Source: Gammaproteobacteria bacterium (GTDB taxonomy: Bacteria > Pseudomonadota > Gammaproteobacteria > Granulosicoccales > Granulosicoccaceae). From it: a stretch of DNA of 14,653 nt. The DNA is taken from the NCBI GenBank assembly GCA_003511825.1, contig DOIU01000137.1:1-14653 (forward strand), in the 5' to 3' direction. A program made the translations under genes and the position numbers. Positions 14,505 to 14,653 of the stretch are shown piece by piece (the stretch's first letter is position 1; every line of letters starts with the position of its first letter). The notes under the pieces are model-generated. The model saw only the letters and a program-made list of their open reading frames with translations. It had not been told where the DNA came from and searched no databases.

Positions 14505-14594
14505 ATGTATGACGGAATTAGTCTGGGTTATCTGAAATCTGCCCGTATTTTTGTTGTGGCAATCCACCTGTTTATTGCATCGGTGATCCGTTAG
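14505..14594 (+). CDS. Possible 29-residue single-helix membrane peptide
   Basis: A short frame starts at ATG 14505 with TGAGGA 4 nt upstream, a good ribosome-binding site. The product begins MYDGISLGYLKSAR and continues with one hydrophobic stretch (IFVVAIHLFIASVI) before a final Arg, a plausible single transmembrane helix. It ends in CGTTAGGC like the ABM gene before it. No family is recognisable at this length, and chance is a real alternative. Confidence 0.3.
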   Translation: MYDGISLGYLKSARIFVVAIHLFIASVIR

Positions 14595-14642
14595 GCAGAA
14601 GCAAAGTAGGGACATGTATTGTTAAAAAAGCTAGGGGCTGAC

Positions 14643-14653
14643 ACCTAACGTTG
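14643..14653. other. Integron core-like heptamer at the right edge
   Basis: ACCTAAC (14643-14649) fits the RYYYAAC motif that begins integron attC sites, and is followed by GTTG before the window ends. The matching core GTTAGGC occurs upstream at 14443-14449 and 14590-14596. The adjacent GGGGCTGACACC text also resembles short intergenic repeats seen near REP-associated transposases. With the sequence cut here, neither reading can be tested. Confidence 0.2.

Noticed and set aside
11354..14653. Calling the tail an integron cassette array
   Set aside because: Gene types and spacing fit, but the gaps after the DUF1801 gene and after the secreted protein contain no GTTRRRY or paired RYYYAAC core, and no integrase gene is in the window. 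Only isolated core-like motifs remain, which is not enough.
14590..14653. REP-associated transposase repeat at the right edge
   Set aside because: The AGGGGCTGACACC text only resembles such repeats from memory, one partial copy is visible, and no transposase gene is in the window.

Overview
The window looks like chromosomal DNA from a gammaproteobacterium, perhaps a marine or halophilic Oceanospirillales-like organism. The basis is close textual similarity of several proteins to gammaproteobacterial families remembered from E. coli (GabD, QorB, FabA), and the presence of SURF1 and a sodium:solute symporter. The genus cannot be fixed from the sequence alone. By eye the left half is clearly GC-rich. 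From about 6.6 to 8.6 kb, and again from about 11.4 kb to the end, the DNA is AT-richer and carries small, loosely spaced genes.

Region 1 (1-4033) is a plus-strand catabolic or transport block. It holds the 3' part of a LivG-type ABC ATPase, a LivF-type ABC ATPase overlapping it by 7 nt, an iron-type alcohol dehydrogenase starting 11 nt later, and after a short gap a succinate-semialdehyde dehydrogenase (GabD-like). The last gene is interrupted by one in-frame TAG exactly where E. coli GabD has Gln. Together they suggest uptake of an organic acid or alcohol followed by alcohol to aldehyde to acid oxidation. 4-Hydroxybutyrate to succinate is one possibility (inference).

Region 2 (4034-6567) starts with a perfect TATAAT box ahead of a secreted Spy/CpxP-like protein with two LTxxQ motifs and a Cys/His-rich tail. 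A convergent LysR regulator follows, divergently paired with qorB, an NAD(P)H:quinone oxidoreductase. The 97-bp divergent region carries a TGACGTCA palindrome and a 10-bp-spaced direct repeat.

Region 3 (6568-8635) contains a 17-bp-arm inverted repeat, a small four-helix membrane protein, an AraC-family regulator and a FabA-type dehydratase/isomerase with no fabB beside it. All three genes are on the plus strand.

Region 4 (8636-11353) has a minus-strand pair: a small two-helix membrane protein with its stop codon 1 nt from the start of a sodium:solute symporter. A divergent SURF1-family gene with its own recognisable promoter follows.

Region 5 (11354-14653) is an accessory-looking tail of short plus-strand genes: a GNAT acetyltransferase, a DUF1801 protein, a secreted protein of unknown function, a frameshifted secreted small protein, an antibiotic-biosynthesis-monooxygenase-type protein and a possible 29-residue membrane peptide. 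Gene content and spacing resemble integron cassettes. Only one attC-like hairpin and a few core-like heptamers can be found, so an integron is not claimed. No rRNA, tRNA, CRISPR array or transposase gene was recognised. The most unusual observations are the amber-interrupted gabD, the orphan FabA/AraC/membrane-protein cluster, the symporter with its small partner, and the broken or minimal genes in the tail.
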